From contig JACQDX010000033.1 in the NCBI GenBank assembly GCA_016200895.1, positions 25,712-89,711 of the forward strand: 64,000 nt of DNA, read 5' to 3'. The notes beneath the pieces were generated by a model. The model did not search any database. It had not been told where the DNA came from and saw only the letters and a program-made list of their open reading frames with translations. This document shows positions 25,634 to 34,940 of the stretch, piece by piece. Both the position numbers and the translations under genes were made by a program. Numbering within the stretch: position 1 is the first letter of the stretch; the number at the start of each line of letters is the position of its first letter. The stretch is from Burkholderiales bacterium. Lineage in GTDB: Bacteria; Pseudomonadota; Gammaproteobacteria; Burkholderiales; Burkholderiaceae_D.

Positions 25634-26413
25634 ATGTCAGAGGACAAGTTGAATCACAAGCTCAATCACAAGTACAGCCATGTTTTGTGTCTGGCAGACC
25701 ATGCCATGATACTAAGCCAGCGGCTGTCACAATGGTGCGGCAAAGGTCCTGCGCTGGAAGAAGATATGGCATTGACCAATGTTGCTCTTGACCTGATAGG
25801 CCAGGCCAGGTTGTGGTATGCATATGCTGCAGAACTCGAAGGCAAGGGCCGTACAGAAGACGATCTGGCGTTTTTGCGTGATGCCCACGACTTCCATAAT
25901 TTCTTATTGCTCGAACAGCCGAACGGTACTTATGCCGATACCCTGATGCGGCAATTCCTGTTTGATACCTGGCATTATTACTATTTGCAAGCGCTGAAGC
26001 AATCCACTGATCAGCAGATAGCTGCTATCGCAGAAAAATCCTTGAAAGAAGTCACTTACCATTTGCGTCGCAGCAGCGATCTGGTGGTACGTCTTGGTGA
26101 TGGCACGGGGTTGAGCCAGCAAATGATGCAGGTGGCACTGGAAGAATTGTGGCGCTTCACTGGTGAAATGTTCATGGATGATGAGGTCGATGTCGCCATG
26201 CACGCGGCAGGCATGGCTCCTTTGCCTTCAGATTTGAAAGCCGTCTGGGATGCGCATCTGGCCGGCGTCATGCACGCCGCCACTTTGCGCCTGCCTGACG
26301 CCAATAGCTGGATGCAAAAGGGCGGCAAGCAAGGTGTGCATACTGAACATATAGGTTACCTGTTGGCAGAAATGCAGTTCCTGCAGCGTGCCTATCCGGG
26401 GGCACAATGGTAG
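25634..26413 (+). CDS. paaC: Phenylacetyl-CoA epoxidase structural subunit PaaC
   Basis: 259 residues, the four-helix-bundle partner of PaaA. LADHAMILSQRLSQWCG, LTNVALDLIGQARLWY and EEDMALTN match the family; the bundle has largely lost its metal ligands, as expected for PaaC. The N-terminus has a short KLNHKLNHKYSH repeat that is probably not structural. The end overlaps the start of paaD by seven bases. Confidence 0.95.
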   Translation: MSEDKLNHKLNHKYSHVLCLADHAMILSQRLSQWCGKGPALEEDMALTNVALDLIGQARLWYAYAAELEGKGRTEDDLAFLRDAHDFHNFLLLEQPNGTYADTLMRQFLFDTWHYYYLQALKQSTDQQIAAIAEKSLKEVTYHLRRSSDLVVRLGDGTGLSQQMMQVALEELWRFTGEMFMDDEVDVAMHAAGMAPLPSDLKAVWDAHLAGVMHAATLRLPDANSWMQKGGKQGVHTEHIGYLLAEMQFLQRAYPGAQW

Positions 26414-26937
26414 CTTCTGCCATGGTCGATGTGCAAAATCCACCTGCCAGTACAGGGCAGATATGGCAATGGCTGGGGGAAGTCAGTGACCCTGAAATCC
26501 CAGTCATTTCGGTCACGGACCTTGGCATTATCCGTGCAGTAGAGTGGCGGGGTGTCGAATGCGTGATCACGATTACGCCCACCTATTCTGGCTGCCCCGC
26601 TATGGATGTGATTGCCGAAGAAATCGGCAAAACCTTGCAGGCGCATGGCATCAAGCCACCCAGCATCGTCTATCAATTGTCACCCGCCTGGAGTACTGAC
26701 TGGATGACAGAAGCTGGCAAGCAAAAGCTCAGCGGCTATGGCATCGCACCACCACAGCAACAGGTAGTGGATATCTCATCCATACAGCGTTATCGCGAAG
26801 TACAACCAGCCATTGCTTGCCCGCAATGCGGCTCTGTCGATACCCAACTGATCAGCCAGTTTGGATCAACTGCCTGCAAAGCCCTGTACAAATGCCGGGC
26901 TTGCCTGGAACCTTTTGATTATTTCAAACCGCACTGA
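26407..26937 (+). CDS. paaD: PaaD, MIP18-family accessory protein of the epoxidase
   Basis: 176 residues. An N-terminal MIP18/DUF59 domain (VSDPEIPVISVTDLGII, ITPTYSGCPAMDVI) is followed by a C-terminal zinc-ribbon-like segment with four cysteines: CPQCGSVDT and YKCRACLEPF. PaaD is thought to help iron-sulfur or metal maturation of the complex and is essential for activity in E. coli. The start overlaps paaC, implying coupling. Confidence 0.94.
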   Translation: MVASAMVDVQNPPASTGQIWQWLGEVSDPEIPVISVTDLGIIRAVEWRGVECVITITPTYSGCPAMDVIAEEIGKTLQAHGIKPPSIVYQLSPAWSTDWMTEAGKQKLSGYGIAPPQQQVVDISSIQRYREVQPAIACPQCGSVDTQLISQFGSTACKALYKCRACLEPFDYFKPH

Positions 26938-26980
26938 GCGAATTATAAGAATAAAAAAGAATAAAAGGAGACGACCATAC

Positions 26981-28057
26981 ATGAGCAAATTTTACCCGCT
27001 GACAGTCAGCCAGATACGGCCAGAAACCCGTGATGCCGTGGTCTTGAGTTTTGCCGTGCCTGCCGATTTACAGGCGCAGTTTGCCTATCGTGAAGGACAA
27101 CACCTGACTTTACGCGCGAAGATAGCAGGCGAAGATGTGCGGCGCTCATACTCGATTTGTTCTGCAGTTCAGGATGGACAATTGCGGGTTGCCATCAAAC
27201 GCGTGCAAGGTGGTGCATTTTCCAACTGGGTGCATGACAGCTTGCGCACGGGCATGGATATCGAAGTCATGCCTGCCATGGGCCATTTCAATTTGCCACT
27301 GGCTGTCGAGCATGAAAAGCACTATCTGGCGTTTGCAGCAGGTAGTGGCATCACGCCTTTGCTGTCCATCATCAAGACTACACTGCAGACAGAGCCGCAT
27401 AGCAAGTTCACTCTGGTGTATGGCAATCGTGCCTCATCAACAGTCATGTTCAAGGAAGAGCTGGCGGCGCTGAAAGACAGCTATCTGCAACGCCTGAACC
27501 TGATCTACATCATGAGCCGCGAGCAGCAAGATATAGACTTGTTCAATGGCCGCATCACAGCAGAAAAATGCCTGAACCTGTTTGATCAATGGATACGCAT
27601 TGACGACATGGATGCCGTCTTCATCTGCGGGCCGGAAGAAATGATGAACGCAGTCAGTGCTGCCTTGCAACAGCGTGGCATGCCCAAAGAGCATATCAAA
27701 GTCGAGTTGTTTGCCGCCAGCATACCGGCGCACCGGCATGTCGCCAGCGTCAAGCCTTTGCCAGGCAAATCATCTTGTGCGGTGACGATTATCATGGATG
27801 GTCATCATACCCATTTCGACATGGAAAAAGATAAGGAATCCGTACTGGATGCCGCCTTGAAGCTGGGGCATGATATGCGTTATTCCTGCAAGGGCGGTGT
27901 GTGTTCTACCTGCCGCTCCAAAGTAGTGGAAGGCAAGGTCGATATGGACAGGAATTATGCTCTTGAAGATTATGAAGTGGCACGCGGATTTGTGCTGACC
28001 TGCCAGAGCTTCCCTGTCAGCGATACCCTGACCCTGGATTTTGATAGCGAGAATTGA
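26981..28057 (+). CDS. paaE: Phenylacetyl-CoA epoxidase reductase PaaE
   Basis: 358 residues from the ATG at 26981 (MSKFYPLTVSQI), with an AAAGGAGA site; the frame is open further upstream but overlaps paaD. It has FAD-binding (YREGQHLTLRAKI, RRSYSICSA), NAD(P)H-binding (AAGSGITPLLSIIKTTL, FICGPEEMMNAV) and C-terminal plant-type [2Fe-2S] domains (CKGGVCSTCRSKV plus a later Cys in LTCQSF). It transfers electrons from NADPH to PaaA. Its stop is immediately followed by the paaG ATG. Confidence 0.96.
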   Translation: MSKFYPLTVSQIRPETRDAVVLSFAVPADLQAQFAYREGQHLTLRAKIAGEDVRRSYSICSAVQDGQLRVAIKRVQGGAFSNWVHDSLRTGMDIEVMPAMGHFNLPLAVEHEKHYLAFAAGSGITPLLSIIKTTLQTEPHSKFTLVYGNRASSTVMFKEELAALKDSYLQRLNLIYIMSREQQDIDLFNGRITAEKCLNLFDQWIRIDDMDAVFICGPEEMMNAVSAALQQRGMPKEHIKVELFAASIPAHRHVASVKPLPGKSSCAVTIIMDGHHTHFDMEKDKESVLDAALKLGHDMRYSCKGGVCSTCRSKVVEGKVDMDRNYALEDYEVARGFVLTCQSFPVSDTLTLDFDSEN

Positions 28058-28849
28058 ATGGACTATTCCCACATCCTGTTTCACATCAACGATGGCATCG
28101 CCCACCTGACCCTGAACCGCCCGGAAAAACTCAATAGCTTCAACGCCGCCATGCATCTGGAAATACAGGATGCACTGGTAACGTTACGTGCTAATGCTTC
28201 GGTGCGCGTAATGGTATTGACAGGAGCCGGGCGTGGCTTTTGTGCAGGCCAGGACTTATCTGACCGTGCCGTGAGTGCAGATGGTGCCCCACCTGATCTG
28301 GGTGCATCCGTAGAAAAATACTATGCACCACTGGTACTGGCCTTGCGTGCCTTGCCCATCCCTGTTATCTGCGCGGTGAATGGTGTTGCAGCAGGTGCTG
28401 GTGCCAATCTGCCGCTGGCTTGCGATATTGTGCTGGCTGCACGTTCTGCCAGTTTTGTTGAAGTGTTTTGTAAGCTGGGACTGATACCGGATACTGGTGG
28501 AACTTACTTCCTGCCACGCGCATTGGGTACTGCCAGAGCCATGGGCGCAGCCCTCCTGGGCGGAAAAATCAGTGCTGAACAGGCAGAGCAATGGGGCCTG
28601 ATCTGGAAGTGCGTGGATGATGGTCAGTTGCAGGCCGAAGCCATGGCTTTGGCCACACATTTTGCATCTGCACCGACCAAGGGCCTGGCATTCACCAAGC
28701 AGGCGATCTATGCCAGCCCGCAACATACCCTGGAACAGCAACTGACACTGGAAACCAGCATGATGCGTGAACTGGGGCAAAGCGAAGATTATCGCGAAGG
28801 CGTCGCGGCGTTTGTTGAGAAGCGAGCGCCAAAATTTGTAGGTAAGTAG
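28058..28849 (+). CDS. paaG: 1,2-epoxyphenylacetyl-CoA isomerase PaaG
   Basis: 263 residues, crotonase fold. The oxyanion-hole and CoA regions GAGRGFCAGQDLSDRAV and AVNGVAAGAGANLPLACDI match E. coli PaaG closely, as do KLGLIPDTGGTYFLPR and SEDYREGVAAFVEKR. The FCAGQDL motif separates PaaG from PaaF. It converts the ring epoxide to oxepin-CoA. There is no gap after paaE. The PaaF and PaaH partners are not in this cluster. Confidence 0.94.
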   Translation: MDYSHILFHINDGIAHLTLNRPEKLNSFNAAMHLEIQDALVTLRANASVRVMVLTGAGRGFCAGQDLSDRAVSADGAPPDLGASVEKYYAPLVLALRALPIPVICAVNGVAAGAGANLPLACDIVLAARSASFVEVFCKLGLIPDTGGTYFLPRALGTARAMGAALLGGKISAEQAEQWGLIWKCVDDGQLQAEAMALATHFASAPTKGLAFTKQAIYASPQHTLEQQLTLETSMMRELGQSEDYREGVAAFVEKRAPKFVGK

Positions 28850-28876
28850 GTTTGATCAATCTAAGGAAAAGCATAG

Positions 28877-29395
28877 ATGAGAACAGAGGCCAGTCAAGTA
28901 CCTAAGCAGGTCGCCAAAGACAGCCAGCACATGGCAGAACTCACTGCCGCCGCGATGTTCGCCAGCGATGCCGCGACGCGCGGGCTGGATATGCAGATAG
29001 TGCATGTGGCTGAAGGCACAGCAACACTCAGCATGCTGATTAAACCGACTATGCTGAACGGGCACAAGACTTGTCACGGTGGTTATCTGTTTACCTTGGC
29101 CGACAGTGCTTTTGCCTTTGCCTGCAATAGCCGCAATCAAGTGGCAGTCGCCGCAGGTTGCAGCATAGAGTTCCTGTCACCAGGGCGCGAAGGTGATGTC
29201 ATCACCGCGACTGCGACAGAACAATCTTTGACAGGCCGCACTGGCATTTACGATGCGCGCTTGATGAATCAAAATGGTCAATTGATCGCATTGTTTCGTG
29301 GTAAGTCACATAAATTGAATGCGGAAGTTGTGCCAGGTCTGGTATTGCAAGAAAACGCAGTTCCAAATGAGCTTGTGCGTAGCAACCTATCATAG
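28877..29395 (+). CDS. paaI: Phenylacetyl-CoA thioesterase PaaI
   Basis: 172 residues, hotdog fold. The active-site motif NGHKTCHGGYLFTLADSAFAFACNS is the PaaI signature (Asp and helix start of the hotdog thioesterases), followed by AGCSIEFLSPGREGD. PaaI releases CoA from phenylacetyl-CoA and hydroxylated derivatives when the pathway stalls. Preceded by an AAGGAAAAG ribosome site, 27 bases after paaG. Confidence 0.93.
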   Translation: MRTEASQVPKQVAKDSQHMAELTAAAMFASDAATRGLDMQIVHVAEGTATLSMLIKPTMLNGHKTCHGGYLFTLADSAFAFACNSRNQVAVAAGCSIEFLSPGREGDVITATATEQSLTGRTGIYDARLMNQNGQLIALFRGKSHKLNAEVVPGLVLQENAVPNELVRSNLS

Positions 29396-29431
29396 AGGCC
29401 ATTATCAGGATAAGTGAGCAGGAGATAAAAC

Positions 29432-30760
29432 ATGGCAGACAATACAGACAGAAAAATAGCTGCAGGACTGGATGCAATAGAAACCGCCAGCAAGGACGAA
29501 CTTCAGGCCCTGCAATTGCAACGCCTGAAATGGACCTTGCAGCATGTATATAACAATGTCCCGCATTATCGCGCCAGTTTTAATGCGGCGGGCGTACACC
29601 CGGATGATTTGAAGACCCTGGCTGATCTGGCGAAATTCCCCTTCACTGGCAAGAAGGATTTACGCGACAACTATCCCTTCGGCATGTTTGCTGTGCCACG
29701 TGAAAACGTGGTGAGGGTGCATGCCTCCAGCGGCACGACAGGCAAACCAACTGTGGTCGGTTACACGCAAAAAGATATTGATAACTGGGCAGACCTGGTG
29801 GCGCGTTCAATACATGCTGCTGGTGGTCGTGCGGGTGATATCGTGCAAGTCTCGTATGGTTATGGCTTGTTCACTGGCGGCCTGGGTGCGCATTACGGAG
29901 CAGAGCGACTGGGTTGTACTGTCATCCCCATGTCTGGCGGGCAGACAGAAAAACAGGTACAACTGATACAGGATTTCCAGCCATCCATCATCATGGTCAC
30001 ACCTTCTTATATGCTCAATATCATAGAAGAAATGACGCGCCAGGGCATAGATGCCGCCAACACCTCCCTGCGTATAGGTATCTTCGGTGCCGAACCATGG
30101 ACCGATGCCATGCGCAGTGAAATCGAAACGCGAGCAGGTATTGATGCAATTGATATCTATGGCTTGTCAGAAGTCATGGGGCCGGGTGTCGCCAGTGAAT
30201 GCATAGAAAGCAAAGATGGCCCGGTGATCTGGGAAGACCATTTTTACCCAGAGATCATCAATCCTGAAACCGGAGAAGTTTTGCCCGATGGTGAAGAAGG
30301 CGAACTGGTGTTTACCTCACTGAGCAAGGAAGCTTTTCCGGTCATACGCTACCGCACCCGCGACCTGACGCGTTTGCTTCCGCCAACTTCAAGATCCATG
30401 CGCCGCATGGGCAAGATCACTGGTCGCTCTGATGACATGCTTATCATCCGTGGCGTGAACTTATTCCCGACGCAAGTAGAAGAACTGATACTCAAACACC
30501 CGCAACTGGCACCACAATATCAGCTGGTGGTGACGCGTGAAGGTCATATGGACAAGCTCGATATTGTGGCTGAACTACGGCCTGAAGTATCAGGCACTTT
30601 GTCAGAGCAGGATGTGAGGCAACTGCATCAGCAACTTGAGCACCATATCAAGACCTTTATCGGTGTCAGTTGCCAGGTCAGCATACTGCCAGCCAACAGC
30701 ATAGAACGCACCATGGTGGGCAAGGCCAGGCGCGTTGTAGACAATCGAAAAAAGGCTTGA
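29432..30760 (+). CDS. paaK: Phenylacetate-CoA ligase PaaK
   Basis: 442 residues, adenylate-forming enzyme. Visible motifs are the P-loop-like ASSGTTGKPTVVGYT, the YGLSEVMGPGVASEC nucleotide-binding region, and the hinge and C-terminal domain ITGRSDDMLIIRGVNLFPTQVEE. It converts phenylacetate, ATP and CoA to phenylacetyl-CoA, the first step of the pathway and the source of the PaaX inducer. Starts at the ATG at 29432 after a GGAGA site. Confidence 0.96.
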   Translation: MADNTDRKIAAGLDAIETASKDELQALQLQRLKWTLQHVYNNVPHYRASFNAAGVHPDDLKTLADLAKFPFTGKKDLRDNYPFGMFAVPRENVVRVHASSGTTGKPTVVGYTQKDIDNWADLVARSIHAAGGRAGDIVQVSYGYGLFTGGLGAHYGAERLGCTVIPMSGGQTEKQVQLIQDFQPSIIMVTPSYMLNIIEEMTRQGIDAANTSLRIGIFGAEPWTDAMRSEIETRAGIDAIDIYGLSEVMGPGVASECIESKDGPVIWEDHFYPEIINPETGEVLPDGEEGELVFTSLSKEAFPVIRYRTRDLTRLLPPTSRSMRRMGKITGRSDDMLIIRGVNLFPTQVEELILKHPQLAPQYQLVVTREGHMDKLDIVAELRPEVSGTLSEQDVRQLHQQLEHHIKTFIGVSCQVSILPANSIERTMVGKARRVVDNRKKA

Positions 30761-30805
30761 GTAATTAAGTAAGCCAGTCAAAAAATAAGAGACAAAGGAA
30801 AGAAA

Positions 30806-32008
30806 ATGGAAGCATGGATATGCGACGCTGTCAGGACACCATTTGCCCGTTACGGCGGTGCCATGGCCAGCATACGTACCGATGATCTGGCGGCTTTGCC
30901 AATCAAGGCATTGATGGAGCGTAATGCCGGTGTCGATTGGAAAATGGTCGATGATGTGTACTACGGCTGCGCTAACCAGGCTGGTGAAGATAACCGCAAT
31001 GTGGGTCGCATGGCGGCACTGCTGGCTGGCTTGCCCGTAGATGTGCCAGCCAATACCATCAACCGTTTATGCGGTTCCAGTCTGGATGCCATCGGCATAG
31101 GTGGGCGTGCCATCAAATCGGGTGAAGCATCACTGATCATTGCTGGTGGCGTGGAAAGCATGACACGAGCACCCTTTGTCATGGCCAAGGCCGACAGTGC
31201 TTTTTCACGTGCAGCAAAGATAGAAGATACGACCATAGGCTGGCGCTTCGTGAATGCCCTGATGAAGGCAAAATACGACATCGATTCCATGCCGGAAACT
31301 GCAGAAAACGTGGCCGAACAATTTGGCATTAATCGCGCTGATCAGGACGCCTTTGCCCTGCGTAGCCAGCAACGCTGGGCCGTTGCCAACGCTGCCGGTT
31401 TTTTTGCAGGGGAAATCGTTCCCGTCAGCATCCCGCAAAAGAAGGGTGAAGCGATTTTGTTCACTACTGATGAACATCCACGTCCTGATACAGATATCGC
31501 CATGCTGGCCCGTTTGAAAGGTGTGGTCAAGCCGGATGGCACAGTCACTGCCGGTAACGCATCCGGAGTGAATGACGGCGCCTGTGCTTTATTGCTGGCT
31601 TCAGATGCGGCAGTGAAACAGCATGGCCTGACACCACGTGCACGTATCGTCGGTATGGCGACAGCGGGTCTGGCACCACGCATCATGGGTTTTGGCCCAT
31701 CACCGGCTACACGTAAACTGCTGGCGCAGACAGGGTTGAGCCTGGCGCAGATGGATGTCATAGAACTTAATGAAGCATTTGCGGCGCAGGGGCTGGCGGT
31801 CACGCGTGATCTTGGTTTGGCTGATGATGCTGCACATGTCAATCCAAATGGTGGAGCGATAGCGATAGGCCACCCGCTAGGAGCATCTGGAGCGCGCCTG
31901 GTGACGACAGCATTGAACCAGCTGGAGCGTATCAATGGCCGCTATGCGTTGTGCACCATGTGTATAGGTGTGGGGCAAGGCATTGCACTCATCATAGAAC
32001 GCGTCTGA
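30806..32008 (+). CDS. paaJ: 3-oxoadipyl-CoA / 3-oxo-5,6-dehydrosuberyl-CoA thiolase PaaJ
   Basis: 400 residues. Thiolase catalytic Cys in NRLCGSSLDAIGIG (about residue 90), His in NPNGGAIAIGHPLGASGAR and the second Cys in ALCTMCIGVGQG. The closest named family is the beta-ketoadipyl-CoA thiolase PcaF/PaaJ. It performs both thiolytic cleavages of the lower pathway. Named PaaJ from its place in the operon. Confidence 0.93.
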   Translation: MEAWICDAVRTPFARYGGAMASIRTDDLAALPIKALMERNAGVDWKMVDDVYYGCANQAGEDNRNVGRMAALLAGLPVDVPANTINRLCGSSLDAIGIGGRAIKSGEASLIIAGGVESMTRAPFVMAKADSAFSRAAKIEDTTIGWRFVNALMKAKYDIDSMPETAENVAEQFGINRADQDAFALRSQQRWAVANAAGFFAGEIVPVSIPQKKGEAILFTTDEHPRPDTDIAMLARLKGVVKPDGTVTAGNASGVNDGACALLLASDAAVKQHGLTPRARIVGMATAGLAPRIMGFGPSPATRKLLAQTGLSLAQMDVIELNEAFAAQGLAVTRDLGLADDAAHVNPNGGAIAIGHPLGASGARLVTTALNQLERINGRYALCTMCIGVGQGIALIIERV

Positions 32009-32023
32009 AGATAGGAACGCAGC

Positions 32024-32623
32024 ATGACCATATATGCAATCGACGGCCTGATACCGGTCGTGCATCTCACTGCCTATGTACACCCCAGCGCGACACTGAT
32101 TGGCGATGTGATTGTCGGGCCTGGTTGTTATATCGGCCCGTCTGCCAGCCTGCGTGGCGACTTTGGCCGCATCATTCTGGAAGAAGGTGTGAATGTGCAG
32201 GATACCTGTGTCATCCATGCTTTTCCCGATAGTGACACTGTGGTAGAGCAGGACGGGCATATCGGCCATGGCGCAGTATTGCATGGCTGTCGTATAGGAA
32301 AAAACGCCATGGTGGGCATGAATGCCGTGGTCATGGATAAGGCCGTCATCGGTGAATCATCCATCGTCGCTGCCATGTCTTTTGTCAAGGCTGGTATGAA
32401 TGTACCGCCGCGCAGCCTGGTCATGGGTGCGCCAGCCCGCATTGCACGGTCCCTGCTCGATGAAGAAATCGCCTGGAAGACGGAAGGTACCGCGCAATAC
32501 CATGCACTGACCCGGCGCTCACTCGCCAGTATGCAGGAAGTCGAAGCGCTGACCGCCGTTGAAGAAAACCGACCGCGCATTGTGCTGGCAGCAGGCTTGC
32601 CGGTTTATAGCACCAAGTCCTGA
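32024..32623 (+). CDS. paaY: PaaY, hexapeptide-repeat thioesterase
   Basis: 199 residues. Left-handed beta-helix hexapeptide repeats run from about residue 16 to 140 ([54 protein letters not shown]), with gamma-carbonic-anhydrase-like histidines ([21 protein letters not shown]). In P. putida and E. coli PaaY is a thioesterase that removes ring-hydroxylated CoA by-products. Sits between paaJ and paaZ. Confidence 0.93.
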   Translation: MTIYAIDGLIPVVHLTAYVHPSATLIGDVIVGPGCYIGPSASLRGDFGRIILEEGVNVQDTCVIHAFPDSDTVVEQDGHIGHGAVLHGCRIGKNAMVGMNAVVMDKAVIGESSIVAAMSFVKAGMNVPPRSLVMGAPARIARSLLDEEIAWKTEGTAQYHALTRRSLASMQEVEALTAVEENRPRIVLAAGLPVYSTKS

Positions 32624-32653
32624 TTCATTCATCTTTCTAATGAAGAGCAATCC

Positions 32654-34699
32654 ATGAAAATTTTGCAAAGCTGGATAGCTGGTGTGTGGACAGGTGCGGA
32701 AGCTCAACAAGTTCTACATAGTGCTATCGATGGCAGCGCGATCTACGCCAGCCATGCCGAAGCCCTGGACTTCGGAGCGGCGCTGACTTATGCAAAACAG
32801 GTCGGCCTGAAAAATTTGCTGGCGCTGGACTTTCAGCAACGTGCCGCTATCTTGCGCACACTGGCCAGATACCTGACTGAACACAAGGAAGAGTTATATG
32901 CCATTTCATCCCACACCGGTGCGACGCGCAGTGATAGCTGGATAGATATAGAGGGTGGTGCAGGTACCGTATTTGCCTACGCCAGCATAGGCACGAATGA
33001 ATTCCCATCAGGGAATGTGGTGCACGAAGGCCCCGCCATGCCATTGGGTAAACAGGGTCATTTTTCTGGCACGCATATCCTGGTACCGCGGCAGGGCGTG
33101 GCGGTGCATATCAATGCCTTCAATTTTCCGGTATGGGGTTTGCTGGAAAAATTTGCTCCCAGCTTTTTGGCGGGCATGCCATGCATCGTCAAACCGGCGA
33201 CAGCAACCTCGTATCTGACCGAAGCCCTGGTCAGGCAAATTCATACGAGTGGCTTACTGCCTGAAGGTAGCTTGCAACTGATCATCGGTTCCACCGGTAA
33301 TCTGCTTGATTTGCTGGAAGAAACCGATGTTGTTACCTTCACCGGTTCTGCGGCCACGGCGGCGCAATTGAAGGTGCATTCGAATATCGTGCGTCGTTCC
33401 ATCCCCTTCAATGCTGAAGCTGATTCATTGAATTGCGCGATACTCGGGCCAGATGTGGTGGCTGGTGATGAAGAACTGGATCTGTACGTGAAAGAGGTGG
33501 TGCGTGAAATGACGGCCAAGGCCGGGCAAAAATGTACGGCCATACGCAGGGCTATGGTGCCTGCTGCACAACTGGATGTGGTGGCAGAAAAAATACGCGC
33601 CAGGCTAGAGAAAACTGTCGTTGGTGATCCACGTCTTGAAGGTGTACGCATGGGGCCGCTGGCCAGTCGTGCACAGCAGCATGATGTACTCGCCAGTATT
33701 CAGCAACTGGCAGAGGGTAATCAAATCATCTGTGGTGGGACTGTGCCCACGCAATTGCAGGGTGAAGGGCTTGAGCAGGGAGCTTTCGTTTCCCCAACCC
33801 TGATAGTCTGTCGTCAACCCATGCAAAATCGGGCAGTGCACGAGATTGAAGCCTTTGGTCCGGTGACAACCCTGATGCCTTATCAGGACATACAGGAAGC
33901 TCTGACACTGGCAGCAAAAGGTAACGGCAGCCTGGTGGCTACCCTGGTCACCAAAGACCCGCATATCGCCACCATAGCCATACCGCATATGGCGGCACGG
34001 CATGGTCGTTTGATGATATTGAATACCGAGTCAGCACCAGAATCAACCGGCCATGGTTCACCCTTGCCGCAATTGAAGCATGGCGGCCCTGGCCGTGCCG
34101 GTGGTGGTGAAGAACTGGGTGGCAGTCGTGCAGTCAAACATTATCTGCAAAGAGCGGCCGTACAAGGTTCACCCACCATGCTGGCAGCAGTCACGGCAGA
34201 GCATGTGCGTGGTGCTGCCGTGCTGGAATCCGACATTCATCCTTTCCGCCGCTATTTTGAAGACTTGCAGATCGGTATGTCCTTGCTGACGCACAGACGT
34301 ACCGTGAGTGAAGCCGATATTGTTGCCTTCGGCGGTTTGTCCGGCGACTTTTTCTATATGCATTTTGATGAGATCGCTGCCAAAGAAAGCCCTTTCGGCA
34401 AGCGTATTGCGCATGGTTATTTTGTGCTGTCAGCGGCTGCCGGTTTATTCGTATCTCCTGCACCCGGCCCTGTCCTGGCCAACTATGGCCTCGATACCTT
34501 GCGCTTCATCAAACCGGTAGGGATAGGTGACACTATCCGTGCACGCCTGACTTGCAAGCGCAAGATAGACAGGCAAAAGAAAGATGCCAAAGGTGTGGGG
34601 CAGGGCGTGGTAGCCTGGGATGTGGAAGTGAGCAATCAGGACAATGAACTGGTGGCGTCCTATGATATTTTGACACTGGTAGCTAAAAAAGCGGATTGA
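32654..34699 (+). CDS. paaZ: PaaZ, bifunctional ring-opening hydrolase / aldehyde dehydrogenase
   Basis: 681 residues, the usual PaaZ length. The N-terminal aldehyde dehydrogenase domain (1-about 510) has the NAD-binding VVTFTGSAATAAQLK and the catalytic Cys in AGQKCTAIRRAM. The C-terminal MaoC-like hydratase domain (about 530-681) has GLSGDFFYMHFDEIAAKESPFGKRIAHG with its Asp/His pair. It opens the oxepin-CoA ring and oxidises the resulting semialdehyde. Last gene of the paa operon, before a strong hairpin. Confidence 0.96.
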   Translation: MKILQSWIAGVWTGAEAQQVLHSAIDGSAIYASHAEALDFGAALTYAKQVGLKNLLALDFQQRAAILRTLARYLTEHKEELYAISSHTGATRSDSWIDIEGGAGTVFAYASIGTNEFPSGNVVHEGPAMPLGKQGHFSGTHILVPRQGVAVHINAFNFPVWGLLEKFAPSFLAGMPCIVKPATATSYLTEALVRQIHTSGLLPEGSLQLIIGSTGNLLDLLEETDVVTFTGSAATAAQLKVHSNIVRRSIPFNAEADSLNCAILGPDVVAGDEELDLYVKEVVREMTAKAGQKCTAIRRAMVPAAQLDVVAEKIRARLEKTVVGDPRLEGVRMGPLASRAQQHDVLASIQQLAEGNQIICGGTVPTQLQGEGLEQGAFVSPTLIVCRQPMQNRAVHEIEAFGPVTTLMPYQDIQEALTLAAKGNGSLVATLVTKDPHIATIAIPHMAARHGRLMILNTESAPESTGHGSPLPQLKHGGPGRAGGGEELGGSRAVKHYLQRAAVQGSPTMLAAVTAEHVRGAAVLESDIHPFRRYFEDLQIGMSLLTHRRTVSEADIVAFGGLSGDFFYMHFDEIAAKESPFGKRIAHGYFVLSAAAGLFVSPAPGPVLANYGLDTLRFIKPVGIGDTIRARLTCKRKIDRQKKDAKGVGQGVVAWDVEVSNQDNELVASYDILTLVAKKAD

Positions 34700-34759
34700 A
34701 TTTCCTTGTCATTGCAGGGTATTGTTTGAAATTTAATTAAGTTGCTTTAAAATTAATTG

Positions 34760-34794
34760 ACTGGCTTGCGTTCAGGTAGAGAACGCAGGCCAGT
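34760..34794 (+). terminator. Hairpin ending the paa operon
   Basis: A 14-bp stem (34760-34773 with 34781-34794, one T-G pair) closes on a seven-base loop AGGTAGA. Only GTTACTTTT follows, so the U-tract is imperfect, but position and stability favour a terminator. Confidence 0.72.
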
Positions 34795-34940
34795 GTTACT
34801 TTTCAGTATATGGTTTTGTCAATATTCTTCAAATGCAGACCTCTGGCTACCGGATTAACTTCAAATTCCCCCTCGATCTGATACTATTTCTGTAATGCCC
34901 AAGTTCTAAAAATCGTCCAATCTCAATATAATTTCATCCC

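Noticed and set aside
32128..32580. 150-codon minus-strand ORF within paaY
   Set aside because: Antisense shadow; paaY has clear hexapeptide repeats on the other strand.
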